Assembly (NCBI GenBank): GCA_913061385.1
Contig: CAJXTM010000300.1
Span: 1 to 5,786, forward strand
Reading direction: 5' to 3'
Origin: an uncultured Rhodopirellula sp.
GTDB lineage: Bacteria > Planctomycetota > Planctomycetia > Pirellulales > Pirellulaceae
Length of the DNA: 5,786 nt
Shown here in pieces: positions 1 to 5,740 of this stretch. The stretch's first letter is position 1; each line of letters begins with the position of its first letter. A program made the position numbers and the translations under genes. The notes below the pieces were generated by a model that saw nothing but the letters and a program-made list of their open reading frames with translations, was not told the DNA's origin and did no database searches.

Positions 1-46
1 AGATCAGCCTCGGTCTCGTGGGCTCGGAGATGTGTATAAGAGACAG
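1..46. other. Nextera i7-side library adapter (not genomic)
   Basis: Bases 13-46 match the Nextera transposase arm for read 2, ending in the 19-bp Tn5 mosaic end AGATGTGTATAAGAGACAG at 28-46. Bases 1-4 (AGAT) fit the end of the P7 oligo and bases 5-12 (CAGCCTCG) occupy the 8-base i7 index slot; from memory this is the N710 index. The whole stretch is synthetic and should be trimmed. It creates a false plus-strand reading frame beginning MYKRQ at position 32 and blurs the 3' end of the minus-strand gene that follows. Confidence 0.98.
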
Positions 47-650
47 GTCCCACTCGCATCATGCGTTTCAGAGAGGTCCAAAGCTGGTCAAAAGATTCCC
101 GCGAGAGAGAGGATCCGGGTATGTGAGGATCTAGTCCTGCTTCGAATAGAATCTCGGCTCGGAAGATATTGCCGACCCCTGCGACGACCGACTGGTCTAG
201 CAGTAATGCTCCGATGGGCTTACCGCTTTTGGAAAAATTCTTCCAAACATCGGATTTCTTTCCCCCCGCCAACGGGTCGGGGCCGAGGCGGGCCACCACC
301 TCTTGCTGTAATTCAGCATCAATAACGCGGCAAGTTGTCGGGCCTGTCAGGTCGAAGCTGGCATCCGATCCAATCATTCGCATCCGGATTTGTCCGACGG
401 GTTTAGGTGGAGGCGACTCGCGCTGACGAAACTTCCCGTATCTTCCCAAGTGAACATGGACGATCGCTCCACCCTCAAACTCATAGAAAAGATGCTTGCC
501 GGACGCACGAACGGACTCGAGACATCGGCCACTGACTTTCCGGGCATCGGTTCGGAATCTTCCCTGCGGGCTCGTGACTTGCACTGTTTCTCCACCCAGC
601 AAATCATGATGCTGACGGGCTAGGAAGTGCGTTTTGTGACCTTCAGGCAT
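47..650 (-). CDS. nei: Nei/Fpg-family DNA glycosylase/AP lyase, 3' end missing
   Basis: This is a base-excision repair enzyme that removes oxidised bases from DNA and cuts the resulting abasic site by beta/delta elimination. The minus strand from ATG at 650-648 reads open through the adapter with no stop, giving 201 genomic residues of an expected 260-275. It starts MPEGHKTHFLAR, so the catalytic Pro2 (Schiff-base nucleophile) and Glu3 are present. Further family landmarks are SPQGRF (28-32), SGKHLFY with the catalytic Lys52 (50-56), VHVHLGRYG (64-72), GQIRMRM (86-92), ARLGPDPL (120-127), and PIGALLLDQ to GVGNIFRAE (145-166), the helix-two-turn-helix with Asn161. The pattern closely resembles mycobacterial Nei1 as I remember it. 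The C-terminal zinc finger would lie beyond the contig end and cannot be assessed. The start is fixed because Pro must be residue 2. No clear Shine-Dalgarno sequence precedes it. Exact substrate range (Nei or Fpg type) is inferred. Confidence 0.93.
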
Positions 651-690
651 CTTGTCGGTTTCAGCTAAATCAGGATGGCAAATCTTTTCA

Positions 691-712
691 GGCGATTATC
701 GCCGTGAGTCAA
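691..712 (-). promoter_or_regulatory. Palindrome next to a -35-like box upstream of nei
   Basis: On the minus strand TTGACT (712-707, four or five matches to a sigma-70 -35 box) is followed 3 bases later by the perfect palindrome GGCGATAATCGCC (703-691). The palindrome lies 41 bases before the nei ATG, where a repressor would cover a promoter. No good -10 box is found at the usual 16-18 base spacing (GAAAAG at 17), so the promoter call is weak and the palindrome may be chance. Confidence 0.25.
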
Positions 713-871
713 CTGCTTGCACTTTTGGCACGAAATCAGTTGCAAGATGTCAGGTTGTGTACAGCGATCGATGCGAGTTTGACTGAAAGTGCTCGCGTCG
801 CTTGCGGCCTTTGCCTTCGTAGGTGTCCCTTTGTCTGGTGTTGGTGCGCAGTCACTACCAGTTGGTAAGGA

Positions 872-892
872 AACACCTTCCCGAGGGGTGTT
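872..892 (-). terminator. Possible weak terminator hairpin after the secreted-protein gene
   Basis: Inverted repeat AACACC (872-877) and GGTGTT (887-892) encloses a 9-base loop. Read on the minus strand it lies about 48 bases past the stop codon of the secreted-protein gene and is followed by TTTCC. The stem is short and the T run poor, so this is only a candidate. Confidence 0.22.
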
Positions 893-939
893 GATTGTGG
901 GAGTTCATCCTGTTGCAAGTAGCTGCAGAAGGCATTCAA

Positions 940-1671
940 TCAGTCGATGTCTGCGTTAGCGGGTTGGTCCGCTTGATTGACAATTTTTGGTTGACTGATC
1001 ATCCGCGCCAGACGCTGCTGCAATTCACTGCGGAGTGGTTCGGCAGCAATGGAGATCGCTAGACGGTAATTGGCTCTCGCCATGCGTTTGTTCCCCGAAG
1101 CCTCTCCCTGTTCAGCACGCTGAAGGTACTGCGCAAGCTTACCTCGGTATCTCTTGGCTTGAGATTGACGGAGACTCGATACTTGCTGCTGACCAGACTC
1201 TGTCACCGCCTGTTGTGACTGTCTCAACGGATTCGTGGCCATGGTGTAGTTTCCCACCACAGGGTAGAAGCCAGTGACAAATGGCTGAAGGACACCTGAT
1301 GAAATGCTTCCCGGATAGCCATTCATGGTTGTCAGTGAGGGAGTGGTGCTGCTGAAAGACCTAGTGCTTCCTTGAGAAAAATTGAAACCTAGACTGCCGC
1401 GGACACCACCACCAGCAAATCCAAAACCGCCCGAGAGCCCGCCAGCTACTGCTGCTCCGCCTGCCATCCCGCCAAAAGGTGGCAAAGTCGGCCCGCCCGA
1501 ATTCGCGAACCAGTTTCTTCCTCGCAGCGACCAGTTGATGCTGTTGTTTTCGAAAAAACTGCTACTGCTGGTGTTATAAGGCGTCGAGGTTGTCACCATT
1601 TGGCCATGGCAAGAGCTGGTAGCTGATGAGTAGACAAACGCGACGATCAAAGTGACGACGATCCGAACCAT
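940..1671 (-). CDS. Secreted Gly/Ser-rich protein of unknown function
   Basis: I do not recognise a characterised family. The protein is 243 residues from the ATG at 1671-1669. Residues 1-24 look like a Sec signal peptide: Arg3, a hydrophobic core IVVTLIVAFVY (4-14), then a small-residue region ending CHGQ. Cys21 is preceded by T-S-S, a poor lipobox, so signal peptidase I cleavage is more likely than lipidation. Next come a Ser/Thr/Asn-rich stretch (26-48), a Gly-rich segment (about 59-102, GGMAGGAAVAGGLSGGFGFAGGG) that is probably flexible, an aromatic patch ending GFYPVVGNY (about 134-142), and a Gln- and Arg-rich part predicted helical (about 151-225) in which AEQGEASGNKRMARANYRLAIS resembles a single tetratricopeptide-like hairpin. 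This start is chosen over an in-frame ATG 59 codons upstream because the signal peptide follows it directly and GAGGGAG lies 9 bases before it. Location is probably periplasm or cell surface. Such proteins are frequent in planctomycetes. Confidence 0.75.
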   Translation of the reverse strand: MVRIVVTLIVAFVYSSATSSCHGQMVTTSTPYNTSSSSFFENNSINWSLRGRNWFANSGGPTLPPFGGMAGGAAVAGGLSGGFGFAGGGVRGSLGFNFSQGSTRSFSSTTPSLTTMNGYPGSISSGVLQPFVTGFYPVVGNYTMATNPLRQSQQAVTESGQQQVSSLRQSQAKRYRGKLAQYLQRAEQGEASGNKRMARANYRLAISIAAEPLRSELQQRLARMISQPKIVNQADQPANADID

Positions 1672-1680
1672 GGTAATGTT

Positions 1681-1687
1681 CTCCCTC
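1681..1687 (-). promoter_or_regulatory. Ribosome binding site deciding the secreted-protein start
   Basis: GAGGGAG on the minus strand sits 9 bases before the ATG at 1671-1669. It is the strongest Shine-Dalgarno match in the window. It rules in favour of the 243-residue protein over the 302-residue form starting at 1848. Confidence 0.7.
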
Positions 1688-1700
1688 AAGAAGTCTGAAC

Positions 1701-1731
1701 ATTGTAGGGGTTTCTGGTTTACCGAGGCCAA
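1701..1731 (-). promoter_or_regulatory. Candidate promoter for the secreted-protein gene
   Basis: The minus strand carries TACAAT (1706-1701), five of six matches to the -10 consensus. A poor -35 candidate TTGGCC lies at 1731-1726 with a 19-base gap. Transcription starting about 7 bases downstream would give a short leader that still contains the GAGGGAG site. The -10 box is good; the -35 box and long spacing make the call moderate. If right, the in-frame codons upstream of 1701 cannot be translated. Confidence 0.4.
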
Positions 1732-1860
1732 TGGAAACAACGACAAGGAAGCATTAGCGAAAAATCGTGAGCGAGTGAGCTGCCGGTGTTCCGATTGTTC
1801 TCCACGGATTAAGTTGAACGCGCGACGGGAAACACGTGCGAAGGTCAATTTGCACTTGTA

Positions 1861-1913
1861 ACTTACCTTCCTGACATCGCTGTCACAAAATCACTTACCG
1901 TCACGAAGTCACA
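1861..1913 (+). repeat. Short repeat cluster before rnhA
   Basis: The 53 bases just before the rnhA start contain GTCAC three times (1882, 1900, 1909) and TCAC once more (1891), the heptamer ACTTACC twice (1861 and 1893), and an inverted repeat TGACA-TCGC-TGTCA (1872-1885). Together they could be a binding region for a regulator or the leader of the rnhA transcript. I could not place a convincing promoter here, and no clear Shine-Dalgarno sequence precedes the rnhA ATG. Confidence 0.3.
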
Positions 1914-1916
1914 TCC

Positions 1917-2375
1917 ATGAAGCAAGTCAGTCTTTACACCGATGGTGCCTGTAGTGGCAATCCAGGCCCTGGGGGATGGGCGTTCATTCTGCGGTGCAAC
2001 AAGACAGAAAAGGAGCTTGAACGCAGCGATGGTGAGCCAGAGTCCACCAATAACAAAATGGAATTGACGGCGGTGATCCGGGGTTTGCAGGCATTGAATG
2101 AACCGTGCGAAGTCACTTTGTATGCGGACAGCAGTTATGTGCTTCAGGGGATGAGCAGCTGGATGGCTGGTTGGAAAAAGAGGGGCTGGAAACGCAAGGA
2201 TGGCTCCAAGCTGGTGCCTGTAAAAAATGTCGAATTATGGCAACAGTTGGATGCTCTGATGGTCCAGCACACGGTTCATTATCAGCATGTCAAAGGCCAT
2301 GCTGGGCATCTTGAGAACGAGCGTTGCGATGAGTTGGCGGTGGCTGCTTACCAGAAGTACCTAGAAAAGCGATGA
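1917..2375 (+). CDS. rnhA: Ribonuclease HI
   Basis: This cytoplasmic endonuclease degrades the RNA strand of RNA:DNA hybrids such as R-loops and Okazaki primers, using two metal ions. The 152-residue protein covers the whole domain and nothing more. It opens with [18 protein letters not shown] (4-21), which holds the first catalytic Asp9. The others are Glu49 in NNKMELTA (45-52), Asp71 in LYADSSYV (68-75) and Asp138 in ENERCDELA (133-141). The loop His128 in VKGHAGH (125-131) is also present. The basic handle GWKKRGWK (85-92) marks it as the E. coli-like RNase HI type that needs no separate hybrid-binding domain. The ATG is supported by alignment with the E. coli N-terminus (MLKQVEIFTDG). It is divergent from the secreted-protein gene and reads toward gyrB, 136 bases away. 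All active-site residues are intact, so the protein should be active. Confidence 0.97.
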   Translation: MKQVSLYTDGACSGNPGPGGWAFILRCNKTEKELERSDGEPESTNNKMELTAVIRGLQALNEPCEVTLYADSSYVLQGMSSWMAGWKKRGWKRKDGSKLVPVKNVELWQQLDALMVQHTVHYQHVKGHAGHLENERCDELAVAAYQKYLEKR

Positions 2376-2511
2376 ATCGCCGTTTTATCCATGCTTTGTG
2401 GTCGTGTTTGGCCGGATCCCGGATCGCGGTAAGCGGCGATAAACGCTAGACTTTGAGCCTCGCACGACGGTGTGCGGACACCCTCATTCAACCTCTTTTC
2501 TGTAGGTCTTC
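2376..2511 (+). promoter_or_regulatory. rnhA-gyrB gap with repeats and alternative hairpins
   Basis: The 136-base gap holds a tandem heptamer CCGGATC (2412-2418 and 2419-2425), and an inverted repeat ATCGCCG (2376-2382) with CGGCGAT (2434-2440) enclosing 51 bases. Two hairpins share sequence: CGCAC/GTGCG (2461-2465 with 2472-2476, extendable by G-U pairs on both sides) and GGTGT/ACACC (2469-2473 with 2478-2482). They cannot form at the same time. The second ends 29 bases before the gyrB ATG. No strong T run follows, so a terminator is unlikely; control of gyrB expression is possible. No clear promoter boxes were found. The gyrB ribosome site is weak (AGG at 2504-2506, 5 bases before ATG). Confidence 0.3.
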
Positions 2512-5121
2512 ATGAGCGACGCTCCTGAGTCGAGTTCTCCCTCCAACGAAACTCCTGCTTCTACCGTTCCAGCCGCTAACGCGAATTATACCGATGCTGA
2601 CTTGCAGCATCTGTCTGACCTCGAGCATGTGCGTGAGAGGCCGGGTATGTATATCGGTGATACTGCCAGTCGAGGATTGCACCACTTGGTGTATGAGGTG
2701 GTCGATAATTCCATTGATGAGGCGATGGCTAATTTCGCCAAAATGGTGTCGGTGACCGTGCACACTGACGGTAGTGTGACAGTTGAAGACGATGGGCGTG
2801 GGATCCCGGTCACCAGACACGAGCAATTGTCTGAAGAACTGGACCGTGAGGTCAGCACGCTTGAAGGCGTGATGACCGTGCTGAAATTTGGTGGAAAATT
2901 TGAAAAAGGTGCCTATCAAACCTCCGGCGGTTTGCACGGTGTTGGTGTTACCGTTGTGAACTTCCTGAGCCAGTGGGCTGAGACTGAGGTAAGTCGTGAT
3001 GGCTTCACTTGGACTCAGGAATATGAGCGTGGTGTACCCACCGGTCCGGTACGCAAGGGTCGAGTGACCAAAAAGACTGGTACCAAAACGACGTTCAAAG
3101 CTGATAACAAAATTTTCAGTGTCACCAAGTACAACTTTGACACCCTCTACAAACGCTTGCAGGAACTCGCTTTCCTCAACAGCGGTGTCCACATCAAATA
3201 CCATGATGAACGCAATGGTGAAGGTGGCGACTTTCAGTATGAACGCGGACTGATTGAATTTGTAGAACACCTGAATCGTGCGAGTGATACGTTGCACGCT
3301 GACGTCATTCGAATTGTGGGTGAAAAAGAAGGTACGCAGTACGAAATCGCAATGCAGTACAGCACTGAGTTCACCGAGAACGTGCAGTCTTATGTGAACA
3401 ACATTCACACGATCGAGGGTGGAACGCATGTTTCAGGTTTTCGAAGTGCGTTGACGCGCACGTTGAACAACTACGGCAAGAAGGAGAATCTCTTCAAAGG
3501 GGTCACGCCGGGCGGTGATGATTTCCGCGAGGGTATCACTGCGGTTCTCAGTATACGGGTCCCCCATCCACAGTTTGAAGGTCAAACAAAGACCAAGCTG
3601 GGAAACAGCGAGGTGGACGGAATCATCAATGGTGGTGTTTCAGAGCAACTGGCTAAGTATTTTGAAGAGAATCCGAGGGTTGCACAGACGATTGTACGCA
3701 AAGGTCTTCTGGCGGCCGAAGCTCGCGAAGCAGCTCGTAAGGCAAAGGATCTACTGAGGAAACGTAAAGATGCTCTGGGGGGCGGTGGATTACCCGGCAA
3801 GTTGCGAGACTGTATCAGCAAGAATCGTGAGGAGTGTGAACTCTACCTGGTCGAGGGTGATTCCGCGGGTGGTTCAGCTGAAGGTGGGCGGATGCGTGAC
3901 TTCCAAGCAATCCTGCCGCTGAGAGGTAAGATCATCAATGCCTACAAGAGTCGTGAAGCCAAGGTTCTGGAAAATCAAGAAGTCCAGTCGATGATTCAGG
4001 CGATCGGCACAGGAATTGGTGCTGATCAGGATCTGACCAAGCGTCGATATGAAAAAGTCGTCATCATGACTGACGCTGATGTCGACGGCAGCCATATTCG
4101 CACCCTGTTGCTCTGCTTTTTCTATCGCCAAATGTACGAGCTTGTCGCTCGCGGGCATGTTTACGTCGCGCAGCCACCGCTATTCCGCGTTCAACACGGA
4201 AAGAAGCGTTATTACATTCAGTCCGATAGCGAGATGAAGACACAGCTGTTGGAACGTGGTCTCAGCGATACCATCTTCGAAGCAGAGGACGGTCGACGTG
4301 TTGAAGGAGAATCGATGCGGACTCTCTGCACGACACTGGCCTCGATGGAAGAATCGATCCTCGCTCTTGAACAGCATGGCTACAGCTTGAGGTCGCATGC
4401 CATGCGTCTCGATCCAACTACCAACAAATTACCGTCATTGTTGATCACGCATGGGAATGAAGAACATTGGTTCCATAGCCAGGACGAAGTTGAGGTATAC
4501 CTCAATGAGAATAAGCTGACACTGGATACAGAGCAGGACGACGAAGCAGAGTTGCTGGAGGCAGAAAATAACGCTGAGGGCACTGATTCTGAGGGCACTG
4601 ATTCTGAGGGCACTGATGCTTCCAGCGAAGCAGGGAGCACTTCGGAAGAGAATGCGACCACGGAGGTAGTCGAAGAGGCTCCCGTCCCGGTGGCCCATCT
4701 CACGGAACTGCATGAAGTTCGAACTATCAACAGTGGTTTGAAGGAACTAGTACCGTTGGGCTTCAGTGTGGATGACTTGATTCCTGCGGAGCGAACTGGA
4801 TCAACCACTGCTAGGTTCGAGTTGGTTCGAGGAGAGGATGTTCGCCGTGCTCTGAATGACTTGCGTGATTTATTGTCTGAGGTAAGAGCTGCTGGAGAGA
4901 AAGGCCTGCAAGTCACTCGTTTCAAAGGATTGGGCGAGATGAACGCGGAGGAACTTCGCGAGACCACGCTTGATCCTGCGAATCGTACGCTTTTGAAAGT
5001 AAATTTGACCGATGCGGGTGCTGCTGACGAAATGTTCCGGTTGCTCATGGGTGACAAGGTGGAACCTCGGCGTGAGTTTATCGAAAAACATGCATTGGAC
5101 GTTCGTAATCTGGATATCTGA
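2512..5121 (+). CDS. gyrB: DNA gyrase subunit B, long form with acidic insert
   Basis: This is the ATPase subunit of gyrase (A2B2), which introduces negative supercoils. It has 869 residues. Residues 1-25 are a Ser/Pro/Ala-rich extension; conserved sequence begins near YTDADLQHLSDLEHV (26-40) and RPGMYIGD (43-50). GHKL ATPase: Glu62 (general base) and Asn66 in EVVDNSIDEA, Asp93 in EDDGRGIP, the GGLHGVGV lid loop (139-146), and Arg162, aligned to E. coli Arg136, the aminocoumarin contact. The transducer has Lys360 in the QTK loop (358-360). TOPRIM: Glu448 in LVEGDSAGGSA (446-456) and Asp521, Asp523, Asp525 in MTDADVDGSHIR (519-530). The tail FKGLGEMN (804-811) and GDKVEPRREFIE (847-858) are intact. 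QTK-TKLGNSEV and the C-terminus argue for GyrB over ParE. Between TOPRIM and the tail sits a large insert, about 210 residues more than Bacillus GyrB, including a disordered acidic linker at 672-722 (20 Asp/Glu, no Lys/Arg). All catalytic residues are present. Confidence 0.97.
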   Translation: MSDAPESSSPSNETPASTVPAANANYTDADLQHLSDLEHVRERPGMYIGDTASRGLHHLVYEVVDNSIDEAMANFAKMVSVTVHTDGSVTVEDDGRGIPVTRHEQLSEELDREVSTLEGVMTVLKFGGKFEKGAYQTSGGLHGVGVTVVNFLSQWAETEVSRDGFTWTQEYERGVPTGPVRKGRVTKKTGTKTTFKADNKIFSVTKYNFDTLYKRLQELAFLNSGVHIKYHDERNGEGGDFQYERGLIEFVEHLNRASDTLHADVIRIVGEKEGTQYEIAMQYSTEFTENVQSYVNNIHTIEGGTHVSGFRSALTRTLNNYGKKENLFKGVTPGGDDFREGITAVLSIRVPHPQFEGQTKTKLGNSEVDGIINGGVSEQLAKYFEENPRVAQTIVRKGLLAAEAREAARKAKDLLRKRKDALGGGGLPGKLRDCISKNREECELYLVEGDSAGGSAEGGRMRDFQAILPLRGKIINAYKSREAKVLENQEVQSMIQAIGTGIGADQDLTKRRYEKVVIMTDADVDGSHIRTLLLCFFYRQMYELVARGHVYVAQPPLFRVQHGKKRYYIQSDSEMKTQLLERGLSDTIFEAEDGRRVEGESMRTLCTTLASMEESILALEQHGYSLRSHAMRLDPTTNKLPSLLITHGNEEHWFHSQDEVEVYLNENKLTLDTEQDDEAELLEAENNAEGTDSEGTDSEGTDASSEAGSTSEENATTEVVEEAPVPVAHLTELHEVRTINSGLKELVPLGFSVDDLIPAERTGSTTARFELVRGEDVRRALNDLRDLLSEVRAAGEKGLQVTRFKGLGEMNAEELRETTLDPANRTLLKVNLTDAGAADEMFRLLMGDKVEPRREFIEKHALDVRNLDI
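4576..4620 (+). repeat. Three in-frame 15-bp tandem repeats in gyrB
   Basis: The unit GAGGGCACTGATTCT occurs at 4576-4590 and 4591-4605 without a difference, and at 4606-4620 with one change (T to G, Ser to Ala). It encodes EGTDS, EGTDS, EGTDA at residues 689-703. The unit is five codons, so gain or loss of copies keeps the frame. It lies in the acidic, probably disordered linker, where length changes should be tolerated. Confidence 0.95.
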
Positions 5122-5143
5122 TCCTTCGTCGAAAGCGTAGACA

Positions 5144-5740
5144 TTGAATCGACTCGCTACCTCACTCAGTCCCTATCTGCTGCAGCACAAGAACAACCCC
5201 GTTGATTGGTATCCTTGGGGAGAAGAAGCTTTTGAAAGCGCAGTATGTGAAGACAAACCGATTTTTCTATCGGTTGGCTACGCTGCCTGTCATTGGTGTC
5301 ATGTGATGGAGCACGAGAGTTTCGAAGATGCATCCATTGCTGCCCTGCTGAACGAAAAATTTGTTTCGATTAAGGTTGATCGTGAAGAACGACCTGACAT
5401 CGATCAGGTTTATATGAATGCGGTTCAGGTCATGACCGGTCGTGGTGGATGGCCCATGAGCGTATTTTTAGATCATCAACGGCAGCCGTTTTTCGCGGGT
5501 ACTTATTGGCCACCGAAGCAAAAGTTCGGGATGCCCGGGTTCTCGCAGATTCTTGAGTCGCTATCGGAAGCGTGGGTAAATCGCCGCGATGAAGTACTAA
5601 GTCATTCGGGACAAATTACTGCAGCATTGCAGCAACTCGCAGATGGGACTGAGGAAAACTCAGATTCCGACACGACTGGGGAAACTCCTGAAAATGATCT
5701 CGTTTTAACCGCTTGTGAACGATTGCTAGAAGTGTTGGAC
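5144..5740 (+). CDS. DUF255/YyaL-type thioredoxin-fold protein, 3' end missing
   Basis: Only the first 199 codons are genomic; the frame then runs into adapter and ends falsely with LSLIHI. The protein belongs to the YyaL/SPATA20 family, whose members have about 650-700 residues: an N-terminal thioredoxin-like DUF255 domain followed by an (alpha/alpha)6-barrel resembling glycan-processing enzymes. Present here are the family N-terminus [25 protein letters not shown] (2-26), the CxxC motif at Cys49-His-Trp-Cys52 in [15 protein letters not shown] (48-62), [12 protein letters not shown] (76-87), and [10 protein letters not shown] (101-110) with the probable cis-Pro104. A redox function is suggested by CxxC, but the true role is not established. 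The start must be TTG at 5144: an in-frame TAG lies at 5138-5140, the next residues match the family N-terminus, and no ATG occurs before the conserved core. It follows gyrB after 22 bases in the same direction, so co-transcription is likely. After residue 166 a Glu/Asp/Ser/Thr stretch probably forms a linker. Confidence 0.92.

Larger units (their letters stand above)
651..939. other. Intergenic stretch without a recognisable gene
   Basis: This stretch separates the 5' end of nei from the 3' end of the secreted-protein gene, both on the minus strand. The only open frame is the in-frame continuation after the TGA at 942-940, opening with TTG and running to 736. Its translation is rich in His and Gln, has no recognisable motif and no ribosome binding site, so I treat it as chance. 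The stretch should hold the nei promoter and the terminator of the secreted gene; candidates are listed separately. Confidence 0.6.

Noticed and set aside
1..46. Tn5-like inverted ends (with 5741-5786) as evidence of a natural transposon
   Set aside because: The 19-bp ends are the engineered mosaic end joined to Nextera arms and sample indexes, so they derive from library preparation, and the genes between them are chromosomal housekeeping genes.
32..325. Plus-strand frame starting MYKRQ
   Set aside because: It begins inside the adapter mosaic end and runs opposite the real nei gene.
736..939. 67-codon minus-strand frame in phase with the secreted-protein gene after its TGA (possible readthrough or broken C-terminus)
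   Set aside because: The translation has no motif, the only start is TTG directly after the stop, and the upstream protein does not look truncated. Chance continuation is the simplest reading.
1672..1848. 59-codon N-terminal extension of the secreted protein to an ATG at 1848
   Set aside because: It would bury the signal peptide inside the protein, and it overlaps the likely promoter and ribosome site of the shorter form.
3000..3005. Possible loss of the GyrB aminocoumarin-contact Arg (E. coli Arg136)
   Set aside because: A first alignment suggested a Thr at this site, but counting residues shows that Arg162 in SRDG aligns with E. coli QREG, so the residue is conserved.
2488..3429. 313-codon open frame antisense to the gyrB 5' half
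   Set aside because: It lies fully opposite a gene with unambiguous conserved motifs, and its translation has no recognisable domain. Long antisense frames are common opposite strongly biased coding sequence.
4380..5144. 254-codon Ser-rich open frame antisense to the gyrB 3' part
   Set aside because: Its Ser-rich, low-complexity translation is the mirror of the Glu/Asp-rich codons of gyrB; no motif or ribosome site supports it.
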